Source: Ephydatia muelleri (Eukaryota; Porifera; Demospongiae; Spongillida; Spongillidae). From it: a DNA stretch of 64,000 nt. A model generated the notes under the pieces. That model did no database searches, was not told the origin of the DNA, and was given only the letters and a program-made list of their open reading frames with translations. Every line of letters begins with the position of its first letter. Position 1 is the stretch's first letter. Position numbers and translations under genes: made by a program. Location: the NCBI GenBank assembly GCA_013339895.1, contig JABACO010000016.1:3367767-3431766 (forward strand). Direction: 5' to 3'. Of this stretch, positions 54,101-63,434 are shown piece by piece.

Positions 54101-57100
54101 CTTCAGTTGTGCCTCCATGAACCTGAAGGCATCATAATATTACATACATGTACTACAAACACCTACGTTCTATACCTTAAGAATGAACATAGTGTTCTGA
54201 GCTGATGAGCTTTGCGCTATCAGATCACACATGTAGCGAATGAGCCTTGTCTTGCCACAACCAGTTTCTCCCATTATAACGACTGGTATGTCACACCTAT
54301 ACAAATGATAAATCACGGCATGCACACATACATGTATGCATCCTGTCCTACCTGAAGCGCATCTGAATGGCGAAGATCTTGATGAGATTGTCCACAGTAA
54401 GAACATAAGACACATCAGGATCTTTGGGATTTTTCAAACCCAGTACTGTTCCTAGCTTCTGAACCATCAACCCTTTGTTCCTGAATTTTTGCTAAAGTGA
54501 AACATATGTTATTTCGACAACTATATCCTCACTGGTTCCAAGCTCTGTAATCTTCACTGAAGTTAACTCCATTCACTTCCAGCCCAAGCAGCAATTGTTG
54601 ACTGATTATAGCTTTCTCTATAACACTATCATCTGCGGAATTTATTAGATTGCTTGTAGCTTTGTCAACCTTAAACCCTACAAATGTGATACTCATACGA
54701 TCTTCATTGAAGAAGATGTAAGGGTGGGGACTAGAGAACATGCAAATCATTAACGCTCATTAATCTGCTGCCACATTACCTTTGTTCCCACTGTTTTCTC
54801 TTGCTGATTTGATAATCTTTTAGGAGGTCATTCTCACTAATTCCTCTAGCAGCAATGTCTTCCTCTCCTTGAAGGGAGGGTGTTGCAAAGTCCTTTGTTA
54901 TTCAAGAAGAAGAAATTAAAAAAATTGTAATTTATCAGACAATGAGACATGTTGAACCATTCATTGAAAATTCTAGAAAGGAAGCTAGTCCATCTATTAC
55001 TGTAACCATTACATGAACAGTAAAGGTATGGCAAGATGTAGTAAGCATGGTAACAAAACCATTGAACATCCAAGTCTAAAAAAAAGATAGGGGTCTTAAT
55101 CTAAGCTGAGTTTTATTATCCATAAATTCAATTTCATACACAATACTGCATTGCCTACTTCCTGATCCACTCTCCTGGCCCCACCTACATGTACACAAAT
55201 CAGTGAAGCTGAAGCTGAAGAAAACAATTTGACGATTACTTCAAGTAATCAGTTCACTCCTATACCTATTCCTCTCATGGGTAATTGGTTCTACTCAAAT
55301 TCAACGTACTTTTCCTATCACTAATGCAAGTAGTTAATAACATCAGTACAGAAACTACTATTGTACCCAAAGACTGGTGTGGGAAAGGCTGAAAACCTGC
55401 ATCATTCAATAGAGCTACAGTAATCATGCAATTTGTTCAAATGAGCTCTTCGTTGCTTGAGGTGACAGAAATTATGTTTCAAATCCCCACACGTTCTTGG
55501 CATTGCTTTTAAACCTACAAGCATATCTTTCTTACACTAATGTACTCTCAAAAGCCTATCAGATTCTCAATGGTCCCATCCTCCTAGTAGCAAGCATCAG
55601 GAGTACATTCATTTTTCCATTCTTAGATCAAATACAAACTCCACATACAAAACTCACCTTGGACATACGAATCATAAATTTGACTACAAATCCTTTCAGC
55701 CCTCTCATTCCTTCACCGGCAAGATTAACATCACAAAATACTGAATTCTGACACGAATGAAGCTGGATGTTCAAAAACATTACAAAATTTCTGATTTCTA
55801 ACCACGAGGGATTTTGCACCCCACATGACCTGAAAAAGAGAACATATAACCAGTTGTTCAATTTCTGTACAGATGAAACCTACGTTAGTAGTAAGAACAT
55901 GCAATCTGCAGCACTTCCCTCCACAACTCCAGTAAATGAATATTCATCCAGATTATATTTAGCAATGTGGCGCCTCAGATACTGGTAAACACGTTGAAAA
56001 GTGGAGCTACGAAACTCTTCATCATCCATCAGGCGCTTCTCTGGACCTGATAACATAAAAATACAATGACTCACAGGTAGTAATCAAAAGTACACTCCTG
56101 ACCACTTATTTGTCCGCTTTTCATCAACTCATGTGCTTCATATGGTGAAACACACTCAATAGTTGGGAGGAGCTCCAATAATGCCAGTGCACATCTCTCA
56201 GGACAATCACTGGTCTAAAAATAAATTGTAGTACAAGTGATGTTGTAAGATATTCCAACAGACCTGATGAAGAGGAACAGTAATTTCCACTGCACATAGT
56301 TGACTTGGATGGCATCTCCATACTGATCCATGACTATCATAGAGACCTCTCAACACCAGTAATGAGAACAGCAGTGTATCCACCTGTCGCAAAACCTGAA
56401 ACAAATAAAACATGAATCAAAACATTGGCCACTATAACTAGTGTGTATGGCTCATACCTTTGGAGATACATCAAAGTGAACTATTGTGGAGTTGAATGGT
56501 GTGCCAATACACTTTTGAAGGAATTTTAGCACAGTGTCTGGTGTGACAATGGGTCCATGAATGGGAATGGTGACACGACTAAGAGTGGAGCCGTTCATTT
56601 GTTCCAACTTTGTGGCCATTTTCCGGATATACAAAGATTTTCCCATCCCAGAACGTTTCGATTTCACAACTCTCACACAAGAACTGTGAACAAAGCATTC
56701 ACAATGTTGATACAAAAGATGACAGGCTATTTACTTTCATACCTTTCATGGTCAACACTACAGGCCAATAGACCCTTGAACAATTTCTGCGCTGATGTTG
56801 TTGTTGTGAACTTAAATTTTAAGTATGTGCAAAAATCAGCAATTGTATGGATTGGTGCGTACTGTTGCTGGTGGGCATGCAGCTTTGAAATAAAATGAGA
56901 CCTTTCTTCACCTTCATTGGTACAAACAATGACCAGGCGGTAGCCTAATGGACAAATGATGCATAGTAATCATACATATATATATTTAATATGCACCAGT
57001 GATACTGTCTGTGAATATACATGTACTAAAGCTTACAGTTCCTAACACATGTACAGCTGTAGTGAGACAATCCAGCTCAAGGGTATCCGCTTTTCTGAAC

Positions 57101-59260
57101 TACAATCTCAAACTTCTTCCCAACTTTACTAGCAGGATGCCAAATTCAAATAATCAACCTTTAATATTGCATTGTTGGGATGATATGACTTTTCAAAGTG
57201 GTGGCCTTTTGCATTTTTTGTACTATGCCTCCTCTCTTGTACAAATTACAGTTGTTGCATTCATGTGATCTAGTAAACAATTGTAGTATCAATTGAAAGC
57301 TCTAACCTTAGGGTATTAGAATAGCAGAAACTTTAATAACATAATATGAGTTTGCTGCCCCATCCACTTGTGTCTGTTTGGTTCCTGATTACATGGCCAA
57401 TCCAAATCCCACCAAACTTAAACCACATCAACTTCACATTGCATGGGAAACAATTTAGAAGGGGACATTGGAATCACGTGGGACATGAAGAAATGTTATT
57501 TTGTAGGAGCATAACCTAGGCGTTTTAAAGGAAGGTAACAAACAGTGTTTATACAGATTATGTTGGATAGTGGCAGCTTGTAGTAACTGTAATGTTTGTA
57601 GGATTTATGCTCTAGTGATAAAGATAACAAGCAGCTGATTATCCACATAATCTGTATAAACAGTTATCAGCATGGCTTCCTGGAAATGCAGCTCCTAAAA
57701 ATACCATTTCTTCATGTCTCACGTGATTCCATGGCCTTCCCACTCGATGGGGGGGGGGGGGGCAAATAATATTTTGTAAACACCCACCCCCAGATTTCAT
57801 AAACTGGTACACCACCTACACCCTCACCTCATACATAACCACTAATTAGCACTACAAAACCACTTAGTAATAAATATTCAATGACCTCTACTACACTAAA
57901 ACAACTTCGCTCCCAAAAAAAAGGGGGGGGGGGGGGTTTGGTTGTAACTGATGCAACATCATTTTTTAACTTGGTGAGGTCCATGATGAGCTTCATTCCT
58001 TGCTAAGCACTCCTATCTAATCTTTATGTAGGGCATACTTTAGAACCTCCTCTGTCTATGTTCTGAACTAGCATGGGAATCATTGCTAGTAAAGGCAAGT
58101 AGAGGGTTCCTTGGTAGATGCAGTACTCGTGCACAGGAGCCACTGTTATTGAGCTACTGCAGACATTCTTTTGCATGAATCTAAATCATAGTGTCATCTT
58201 AAATTATCAATTTGATTACTTTTTCACGTACTTGCCACACCCCTCCCAATCCATTGCTAACCAAATTATGAACTACCCGCGAGGGTTAAATGTTTTTATC
58301 CATCACTGACTTTGTTGGAGGTGTCTAGTGATTACATTGGTGTCCCTGTTAGTTTCTTTGACTGGGAAATATATATTCGTTCTAACTCCCATGTAAATCT
58401 GATGCAAAACAAAAAATTGCTAAAACACTTGAATTTTTTTGTTAAATGTGATTTTAGTAGGGGCCCTTTTTAACGTACTGATTTTCTAGCCCCCCCCCCC
58501 CCCCCCCCCCTGTTGTTCCCACTCTCCCTGTTTTCACACCAACTTCCCATGCAATGAAGTTGATGTTGATTTGAAGGGAAAAGTGAGTGATTGGTGTTTC
58601 ACCTCCACCTTTTCTCCTATCTTCTGCCTGTTTCGAATTAATTTATTCACTCACATTCTAAAATGCATGATAGTTTAGTATTCAGTACAATGCCATACAG
58701 TATTACCTGATTTTCCTTGTGTTATTTCATCTAACGTCCAGAGAGACCTGTCACACACTTGGTACGACAACTTTTCAGCATGAACAAGACAGAATATCCT
58801 CTTGAAGTCAGGGTCACCAATAGCTCTTCTCCACAACAGAGTAATCTTGAATAAAAATGTATATAACTACAGAATGCTGAAGATCAACTCTCAACAATAC
58901 CTCTTCTTCAGTTGTTTGCTGAGTGCAAATTAGTACTTCCTCCAGAGAAGGCAATGGCATAGCTTTGTCTTCCATGTACAATGATAACACTGTCTTCAAC
59001 ACATTGTCTGAAATGAAGGTATTGTGATCAGTAACAATCAAATTAATATTTGTAAATACACAGAACATCACACTGTACAGAACATTACAGTGTCAGTCTT
59101 TTAAATGATGCCAGAGCATGTGAACTTCATACGCATATTAAAGAGCTGAAAATTAGGTTTAATTCCTGTTGCTACAATTACCTGGAGTTTGTGATCAATA
59201 GATTTGGGCTGCCAGCCTTCAACTGCTTTGAAAATGGTCGCTGTTGGTGAACCTGAGCTC
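33884..59260 (-). CDS. RNF213: RNF213-like AAA ATPase / E3 ubiquitin ligase (mysterin family), 5' end missing
   Basis: About 50 minus-strand exons, joined in frame by GT-AG introns of which many are only 55-60 nt, follow the order of vertebrate RNF213 from a region N-terminal to the AAA core to the last residue (stop at 33884-33886). RNF213 is a giant cytosolic ATPase with a stacked AAA ring and an E3 module; it ubiquitylates proteins and bacterial lipopolysaccharide. The first exon I can identify is 59182-59260 (IFKAVEGWQPKSIDHKL). The N-terminal part known in vertebrates is absent up to there and would lie beyond two Gypsy elements and the gap. Two features stand out: the RING exon region is missing, and the exon 36513-36785 has a one-base deletion relative to copy A. 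Blocks are described separately. Confidence 0.9.
39377..39482. repeat. Fragment of the long foldback repeat family, in an RNF213-like intron
   Basis: CACAGTGCCGACGTTATGAG through GGTAGAAGCGTCCACATTGC matches one arm of the element at 48625-49260 and of that at 17447-18251. Confidence 0.65.
39767..42465 (-). CDS. RNF213: RNF213-like gene, post-RING exons and RZ zinc finger
   Basis: Exons 42360-42465, 41514-41936 (GIACLEKIVANHPWVVPEIL), 41334-41447 (DPFVMYGPDYVKVRDAVSGA), 41055-41108, 40157-40357 (ARDLTAIAIHTAIVLSVKK), 40013-40085 (NAYLPTMPEDNLPDVRRA), 39921-39955 and 39767-39861. The last three junctions encode the RZ finger: CPRGHPY then, across an intron, ECGRPM and CHCGAQIGG. Its zinc-binding cysteines and the histidine needed in vertebrate RNF213 for lipopolysaccharide ubiquitylation are all present. 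The intron inside the first half of the finger is 57 nt. Confidence 0.88.
42522..43091 (-). CDS. RNF213: RNF213-like gene, region where the RING should be: RING absent
   Basis: Exon 42995-43091 (RWYMILAIKLFVEHIILKHE) corresponds to the sequence a little before the vertebrate RING; exon 42823-42920 (HEADAVDKMKKVLNSMDSEF, ending KRTL) to that just before it; exon 42522-42767 (LRNDCHVFFMEVVSTLCFG, PVIRSFLLKLLVDQ) to that just after it. Only 55 bases (42768-42822) lie between the last two exons, with a GTGAGT donor and a TCCAG acceptor that keep the frame. No C-x2-C..C-x-H-x2-C-x2-C pattern is found here or elsewhere on the strand. So the ~40-residue RING is missing from the gene as assembled. 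Confidence 0.75.
44003..46078 (-). CDS. RNF213: RNF213-like gene, E3 shell exons
   Basis: Exons 45513-46078 (CARYRVYDQCAKAAF, THVVFIIQLP, FQGEPWMSVHIDEL), 44797-45247 (DCRRLQQSGTFRNSLTRRLD, KCQMPFFWIIKEAVDSML), 44475-44656 (DDDVLYHCYLHDYVKSVH), 44217-44420 and 44003-44163. The order and sequence match the E3 shell that precedes the RING in vertebrate RNF213. The last two exons are weakly conserved and their limits less certain. Confidence 0.82.
46142..48557 (-). CDS. RNF213: RNF213-like gene, AAA core C-terminal part to start of E3 region
   Basis: Exons 48475-48557, 48199-48400, 48022-48129, 47887-47972, 47034-47200, 46613-46823, 46337-46537 and 46142-46278. Diagnostic stretches are ENRYLLFLTENYAALRIL, FVLFGSSFPRDKEYTQ, GRTVILLNLESLYESLYD, GGNRYVDLGLQTHRVKCRV and PTPLINRLEKHF, all characteristic of RNF213. 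The intron 47201-47886 contains a cluster of palindromic motifs. 5' of this block is a 3-kb intron (48558-51632) filled with transposon remnants. Confidence 0.88.
47252..47785. repeat. Cluster of GCCTAC..GTAGGC palindromes in an RNF213-like intron
   Basis: Four related palindromes: CGCCTACATGTAGGCG (47250-47265), GCCTACGTGTAGGC (47280-47293), CGCCTACATGTAGG (47749-47762) and CGCCTACGCGTAGG (47769-47782). They sit as two pairs about 480 bp apart, as if marking both ends of a small inserted element within intron 47201-47886. Confidence 0.75.
48625..49262. mobile_element. Foldback element in a 3-kb RNF213-like intron
   Basis: Two ~300-bp arms are inverted copies around a centre near 48945; for example TAGTGCCGACGTTACAAGGT on the left pairs with a sequence near 49140 on the right, and CTACCTAAAGATG near 49082 with CATCTTTAGGTAGG near 48768. 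It is related to the 805-bp foldback at 17447-18251. Clear ends and target duplication were not found. Confidence 0.75.
49850..50018 (+). pseudogene. Ty3/Gypsy RNase H remnant
   Basis: The frame reads PFVIQTDHWSLE, stop, LDRLKENN, then HYQFQVQYNLGKANTKAD. This is the end of a Ty3/Gypsy RNase H domain (TDH..LEWL and the GK.N..AD.LSR motif). An in-frame stop and loss of all surrounding pol sequence show it is a remnant. It lies inside a large RNF213-like intron, on the opposite strand. Confidence 0.75.
50247..50534 (-). pseudogene. Cysteine-rich repeat-protein fragment
   Basis: The minus strand reads CCKCNGVNSRCRSCKCVKES and then VCRFL. I associate the pattern C..CNG.N.RC.RC.CVK....C with abundant, probably transposon-linked ORFs of sponges and cnidarians. 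No flanking domain is left. The + strand frame at 50212-50760 is probably a shadow. Confidence 0.4.
51633..53839 (-). CDS. RNF213: RNF213-like gene, linker and second AAA module
   Basis: Exons 53757-53839, 53570-53703, 53415-53495, 53233-53358 and 53006-53169 form the linker (for example LVLALSVCYHARLQDR). Exon 52530-52752 has Walker A FLVGKPGSSKSLAK. Exon 52245-52469 has Walker B VVVLDEVGLAEDSPNLPLK. Exon 51901-52166 has FIGISNWALDPAKMNRG, the sensor region; 51633-51813 follows. Walker A and B residues are intact, matching the second active module of vertebrate RNF213. Confidence 0.92.
53896..54491 (-). CDS. RNF213: RNF213-like gene, first complete AAA module (P-loop and Walker B)
   Basis: Exon 54352-54491 leads in (KNPKDPDVSYVLTVDNLIKI). 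Exon 54176-54296 holds the Walker A motif VVIMGETGCGKTRLI. Exon 53896-54122 begins VHGGTTEDDIIKAIDRAQ and holds Walker B VLFFDEANTTDAIGLIKE and then FIAACNPYRK (sensor region). All catalytic residues (GK[ST] lysine, DE pair) are present, so the module should bind and probably hydrolyse ATP. The match to vertebrate RNF213 is strongest here and in the next module. Confidence 0.92.
54533..59260 (-). CDS. RNF213: RNF213-like gene, N-terminal block ahead of the main P-loop
   Basis: Exons (plus-strand limits): 59182-59260, 58900-59007, 58707-58845, 56743-56944, 56458-56683, 56264-56395, 56103-56214, 55884-56046, 55658-55829, 54780-54892, 54533-54730. Exon 56458-56683 holds VVKSKRSGMGKSLYI, a P-loop-like sequence also present in vertebrate RNF213 ahead of the two active AAA modules. 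Exon 55658-55829 has SCGVQNPSWLEIRNFVMFLN, and 54533-54730 has FFNEDRMSITFVGFKV; both are close to vertebrate RNF213. A 1.7-kb intron (56945-58706) is full of inverted repeats and homopolymer runs. Limits depend on splice-site choice and may be off by a few bases. Confidence 0.8.
56945..58706. other. Large RNF213-like intron with nested inverted repeats and G/C runs
   Basis: 57470-57500 (GAATCACGTGGGACATGAAG) is inverted at 57700-57730, and ACAGATTATGTTGGA near 57560 is inverted near 57640. A wider pair (ACATCAACTTCACATTGCAT at 57425 and its complement near 58550) frames a longer block. G runs at 57750 and 57925 and a C run at 58491 lie in or at its edge. No coding content is seen. The arrangement suggests nested foldback elements. 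Confidence 0.6.
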
Positions 59261-60079
59261 CTGTGGGTGCCAAAAAGGTGTCAAGTACACCAAAACATGA
59301 AGAAAAAAACCCCCCTGAAAATATGGATGATGTTGACAATGTTTTAATAAAATGTCAAGTTATTGTAGATAATGTAGTGATGCAATATTTTTTGCATATG
59401 CATGCATAGGTGTTTTTGTCAGTTTCATGCATACGCTGGAAAATGTATATAGACCTGATAGTTCCTAATATATCAGTCTTGCCAGTATTTGTATTGCTGT
59501 GATTGGCTAATATTATATATAGACTGATTTGGCATAGCACTACACTTGGCGTAGACGGAAGGAAGGCGAACAAGAGCAAAAGGGTTGGGGTTAACCGTCC
59601 TCTCGTCTCCCCATATTCGTTCTCAGGACTCTCAAATTGGACCGAGTGGATAGGACCGTTTTGAAGCTGCAGCTTTGTCAATGGATGGGGATGACGACAA
59701 AAAGCGGGCTGTGGTTTCCAGGGCGGCTAACTGAGAAAGAACAGACAGTGTGGTAAGCGGCTTTCCGCAGAAACCAGAGAGAGCTATGCAGCAGCCAAGG
59801 AAGCGCTCCAAAAATGGTTCGAGCCAGTAAGCAAAAATTGTATTCTTTGAATTTCAGGCCAGGAGACGTAAGGGAGATGAGTCGTAGATGATTCGCAGGT
59901 GAATTACGTGTTCTAGCAGAGAAAGCGTTACCAAAACTGGAGTGAAAAAGCAAAAACTGCTTGCGCTTGAAAGATACCTTGGGTGAGCTGGATAATTCTC
60001 AGATTGCATTTGCAGTTAGGCAGAGAGAGATGAAGACTTTAGACGAAGCTGTCACCGTGACGTTCGAGATACAGTCTAT

Positions 60080-60290
60080 CTCCGGCCAGGGTGTGAGACA
60101 AGAGGTGAATGTGTCAGCGTGTTACAAAGGATGCAGGGACCCAGAGCATTGCCGCCACATCGTCCACTGGAAGCGGCCCAGGACAGAGTGTGAGACAAAG
60201 GCTGAATGTGTCAGCGGTGACAGAGGATGCGGGGACCCCAGAGCATTGCCGCCACGTCGTCCACGGAAGCGGCCCGGACACGGTTGTAGG
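60080..60290 (+). repeat. ~95-bp tandem duplication inside Gypsy element 1
   Basis: Two units, each from GTGTGAGACAA through AGAGCATTGCCGCCAC to GGAAGCGGCCC, differ at several bases. The second unit starts near 60190. Confidence 0.85.
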
Positions 60291-60764
60291 AAATGTTGAA
60301 AACGTAACGGCCCCAATTGGAAAGGTTAGAGACTTCGCTAGAAAGATGTGGCTGCAGCTAAGAGGTCTACAAGGACAACTGATGCTGGTGGTGATGGTCA
60401 TGGGTAAGCAAAGTGTATGCTACAGATGTCGGCAAGTGGGTCATATTGAGCAAGAAAACTGTGCTGGTGTGTGGGCAACGCTCGAAGCAGGGAACTAGAA
60501 ACCCCTCACCACTAGGAACCAAGTGCATGAGGAACTGAATATAATGGTCCATGTTAGTTTAGCAATTAATTCCAGCCTCATCATCACCTTGTGTAACAGC
60601 CTTTTTGAGAACCAAAGCTGTTAAACGCATGGTTGACACTGGCGTTGACAGTGAGCTTGTTTAAGAGGACTGGTGTGGTGCCAGCTGGAATGGAAACTGA
60701 ATACTTTAGCACAGTGGGGTGGACACAAGTTGGTGGGTGTCAAGGATAGTCCTCTTTCAGTATG

Positions 60765-60812
60765 CACACCCCTGTACTTCATCAGATTTTCTGATGATAA
60801 GTACAGGGGTGT
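60765..60812. repeat. Hairpin in Gypsy element 1
   Basis: ACACCCCTGTACTTCATCAG, a 5-base loop, then CTGATGATAAGTACAGGGGT and GT; arms pair except for a 2-base bulge. Confidence 0.9.
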
Positions 60813-60936
60813 AATTGACTGTCCCAGAACACAATCCAGTTCAGAAAGTAAAAGTACCACTGGAGAAGATGCCAGGAAAGTCACTGGACCTCACCAATGG
60901 ATGTAGTCGTGAACTGCAGTAGCCTTAGTGGAGGAC

Positions 60937-61009
60937 TGTAGTAGTATTATTAGGATGCGCATGCGCATGGTGCTCGATTATTGGAATAAGACATTGGGTA
61001 CACACTACA
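60937..61009 (+). repeat. Possible 5' LTR end and primer-binding site of Gypsy element 2
   Basis: The 73 bases run from TGTAGTAGT to ACACTACA (TG..CA ends) and are followed by TGGTGGCAGCGGTG, a common primer-binding-site sequence of Ty3/Gypsy elements, 38 bases ahead of gag. The stretch is short for an LTR and may be truncated. The 3' LTR, if present, lies in or beyond the gap. Confidence 0.45.
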
Positions 61010-61046
61010 TGGTGGCAGCGGTGTTGCTCTAATCTAGTTTTAAGCC

Positions 61047-61597
61047 ATGGCAACTAGCCAAGTAACACCTCCAGAGGGTTCACGTTCAACCAACCGGAAG
61101 AGTGGCCGAAATGGGTCAGACGGTTTGAGCGGTTACGACTCACGACTGAATTGGACTCAAAGGGTGAAGAGAAACAGGTAAATATGCTTCTGTATACGAT
61201 GGGAGATTTAGCGGAGGATATCCTACACATGTTTAACTTGAGCGAGACGGACAAGAAGAAATACGAGGTGGTTAAACAGAAATTTGACTCCTATTTTGGG
61301 AAGAAGAGGAACGTGATTTTTGAGCGGGCAAAATTCAATCGGAGAAAGCAAGAGGAGGGTGAATCTGTCGATGATTTTGTTACCAGTGTGCATGCTCTTG
61401 CAGAACATTGTGGCTTTGCTGGTCTGCGTGACGAACTGATTAGAGACAGAATTGTTGTAGGGCTGAGAGACGTGTCTCTTTCAGAGAAGCTACAATTGGA
61501 CCCAGATCTAACGTTAGAAAAAACAGTGACAATGGTTCGTCAATCAGAAATGGTGAAGAAGCAGCAAGTTCTACTGAGAAAACGGAAGAGCGAATAG
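61047..61597 (+). pseudogene. Gypsy gag (capsid) region, frameshifted
   Basis: ATG at 61047 opens a frame that loses one base near 61078; the gag frame then runs open to 61597 with capsid-type patterns (EEKQVNMLLYTMGDLAEDIL, ESVDDFVTSVHALAEHCGF, RDRIVVGLRD). The protein would form the particle shell. Confidence 0.8.
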
Positions 61598-61602
61598 ATC
61601 GA

Positions 61603-62238
61603 GTGCACTCTAAAGCTAAACCTGAGGATAGAGAGGTGCGACCAAGGAAAGCACAAGGGTACACACCTGGCGCAGGGGGAGGATCAGAATACAGAGGTAA
61701 ATGCTCCTATTGTGGAAGGACCCCAGGACACAGCTATGAACACTGTCCAGCAAGGGAGTCGATATGTCACAAGTGTAAGAGGCGTGGCCATTGGAAAGAA
61801 ATGTGTCGCACAAAGACTGCAAGTTCAGTCCAGGCTGTGTTTATCGATACACTTGGAGATACCAACTTAGACAAATCTCCATGGAAACAGAGTCTTAGTT
61901 TGAATGGACATCAGATACATTTCAAGCTTGACACTGGCGCAGACGTGACAGTAATTCCCCTAAGTGTGTACAAGCAGTTGAAAAATACCACACTTCGCTA
62001 TCCAGAAAAGATCCTGTATGGTCCAGGAAATCAAAAACTGTTGGTGAGGGGTTGTTTCTTAGGAACCCTAAGACCTGGGAGAAAAGAAGTAAAGCAGGAT
62101 ATATATGTCCTTCCTGAACTGCAAGTACCACTACTTGGAAGACCTGCTATTGAATCTTTAAGCCTCTTGCAACGAGTGGATTTTGTGGGAGTGACAGCAG
62201 TGCAACAGAAATATCCTAAGTTGTTTGAAGGATTATAA
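61603..62238 (+). pseudogene. Gypsy nucleocapsid and protease region
   Basis: Zinc knuckles CSYCGRTPGHSYEHC and CHKCKRRGHWKEMC bind RNA. The aspartic protease core FKLDTGADVTVIP and the later LLGRPAIESL follow. The frame overlaps the end of gag in another register and ends at a TAA (62236-62238) a little before the reverse transcriptase, consistent with decay or an original frameshift site. Confidence 0.85.
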
Positions 62239-62327
62239 ATAATGGGACCAGAATACAAGATACGGATGAAAGAGGGAGCCACACCATTCGCTATCACACA
62301 ACTCCACGAAGGGTTGCCACACCTTTA

Positions 62328-63374
62328 TTGCCTAAAGTCAAAGCAGAGTTGAAGCGGATGGAAGAACTGGGTGTGATATCAAGCGTAGAAGAACCAACCA
62401 ATTGGTGTGCAGGGATGGTGGTAGTACCAAAAGCAAATGGGGATATCAGAATTTGCGTTGACCTTACAAAGCTAAATGCGAATGTTTGTAGAGAGAATCA
62501 TCCTTTGCCAGTTGTTGATCAAATCTTAACACAACTCACTGGGGCACAATTGTTCTCTAAATTGGATGCCAATTCAGGATTTTGGCAGATCCCATTGGCT
62601 CGTGAATCAGCCTTGTTGACAACTTTCATAACTCCGTTTGGGCGCTTCTGTTTTAATTGCTTGCCATTTGGAATCACATCAGCCCCTGAATTGTTTCAGA
62701 AGAGAATGTCTTCGATTCTTGGGGGTATGGACGGAGTAGTATGTTTGATTGATGACATTCTGGTTTTTGGAACAACACGGGTGGAACATGACAGAAGATT
62801 GGATCAAGTTCTCAAACGTCTACTTTCAGCTGGACTTACACTGAATGCAGGTAAGTGTGAATTTTCGAAGACAGAGATACGATTCCTGGGTCATGTTGTG
62901 AGTAATCAGGGGATCAGTCCAGACCCGGAAAAGATGAAGGCCATCACTCTGTTTCCGGAACCGAAGGATGTTGGTGATATTAGAAGGTTTCTTGGGATAA
63001 TCAACCAGTTGAGCAAATTCTCACCTCATATCGCCCATGAAACAAAGCCTCTTCGAGATTTGCTTAGTAAAAAAAATTCGTGGGTATGGGGAACGGATCA
63101 GCAAAGAGCTTTCCAGAAAATTAAAAAGCTACTTAGTAGTTCACCACTATTGGCTTTATATGATCCTAATCTCCCTACAGTGGTTTCAGCAGATGCATCC
63201 TCATTTGGTTTGGGTGGTGTCCTCTTACAGAAACAGAGAGATAGTAAAATACTTCCAGTCTGTTACATCTCACGAGCTATGACTCCAACAGAGCAGCGAT
63301 ATGCACAAATTGAAAAGGAGGCGTTAGCGCTAACCTGGGCTTGTGAACGTTTCTCAACTATTTGCTGGGATTAA
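62328..63374 (+). pseudogene. Gypsy reverse transcriptase and RNase H start
   Basis: Reverse transcriptase motifs in order: [53 protein letters not shown], catalytic [10 protein letters not shown], and [18 protein letters not shown]. RNase H follows with [15 protein letters not shown] and [15 protein letters not shown], then a frameshift at about 63350. A 2-base indel near 62290 separates it from the preceding frame. Confidence 0.9.
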
Positions 63375-63434
63375 AATTCCATTTGGAAACAGATCACAAG
63401 CCATTGGTTCCCTTTTGAGTACGAAGAACCTGGA

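Larger units (their letters stand above)
59640..60930 (+). mobile_element. Decayed Ty3/Gypsy element 1 (gag, zinc knuckle, protease remnants)
   Basis: With several frame changes the + strand gives a gag-like piece (QIAFAVRQREMKTLDEAVTV near 60000), a zinc-knuckle CYRCRQVGHIEQENC (60420-60463) and a protease-like MVDTGVDSELV near 60640 followed by a stop. Reverse transcriptase and integrase are missing; the element ends where element 2 begins. The gag is unlike that of element 2, so they are different lineages. Confidence 0.6.
60937..63434 (+). mobile_element. Decayed Ty3/Gypsy element 2, cut by the assembly gap
   Basis: Order of parts: primer-binding site, gag, two zinc knuckles, protease, reverse transcriptase, start of RNase H; integrase would lie in the gap. 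Each ORF is broken by small indels. It lies on the strand opposite the RNF213-like gene and upstream of its first recognised exon. Confidence 0.85.
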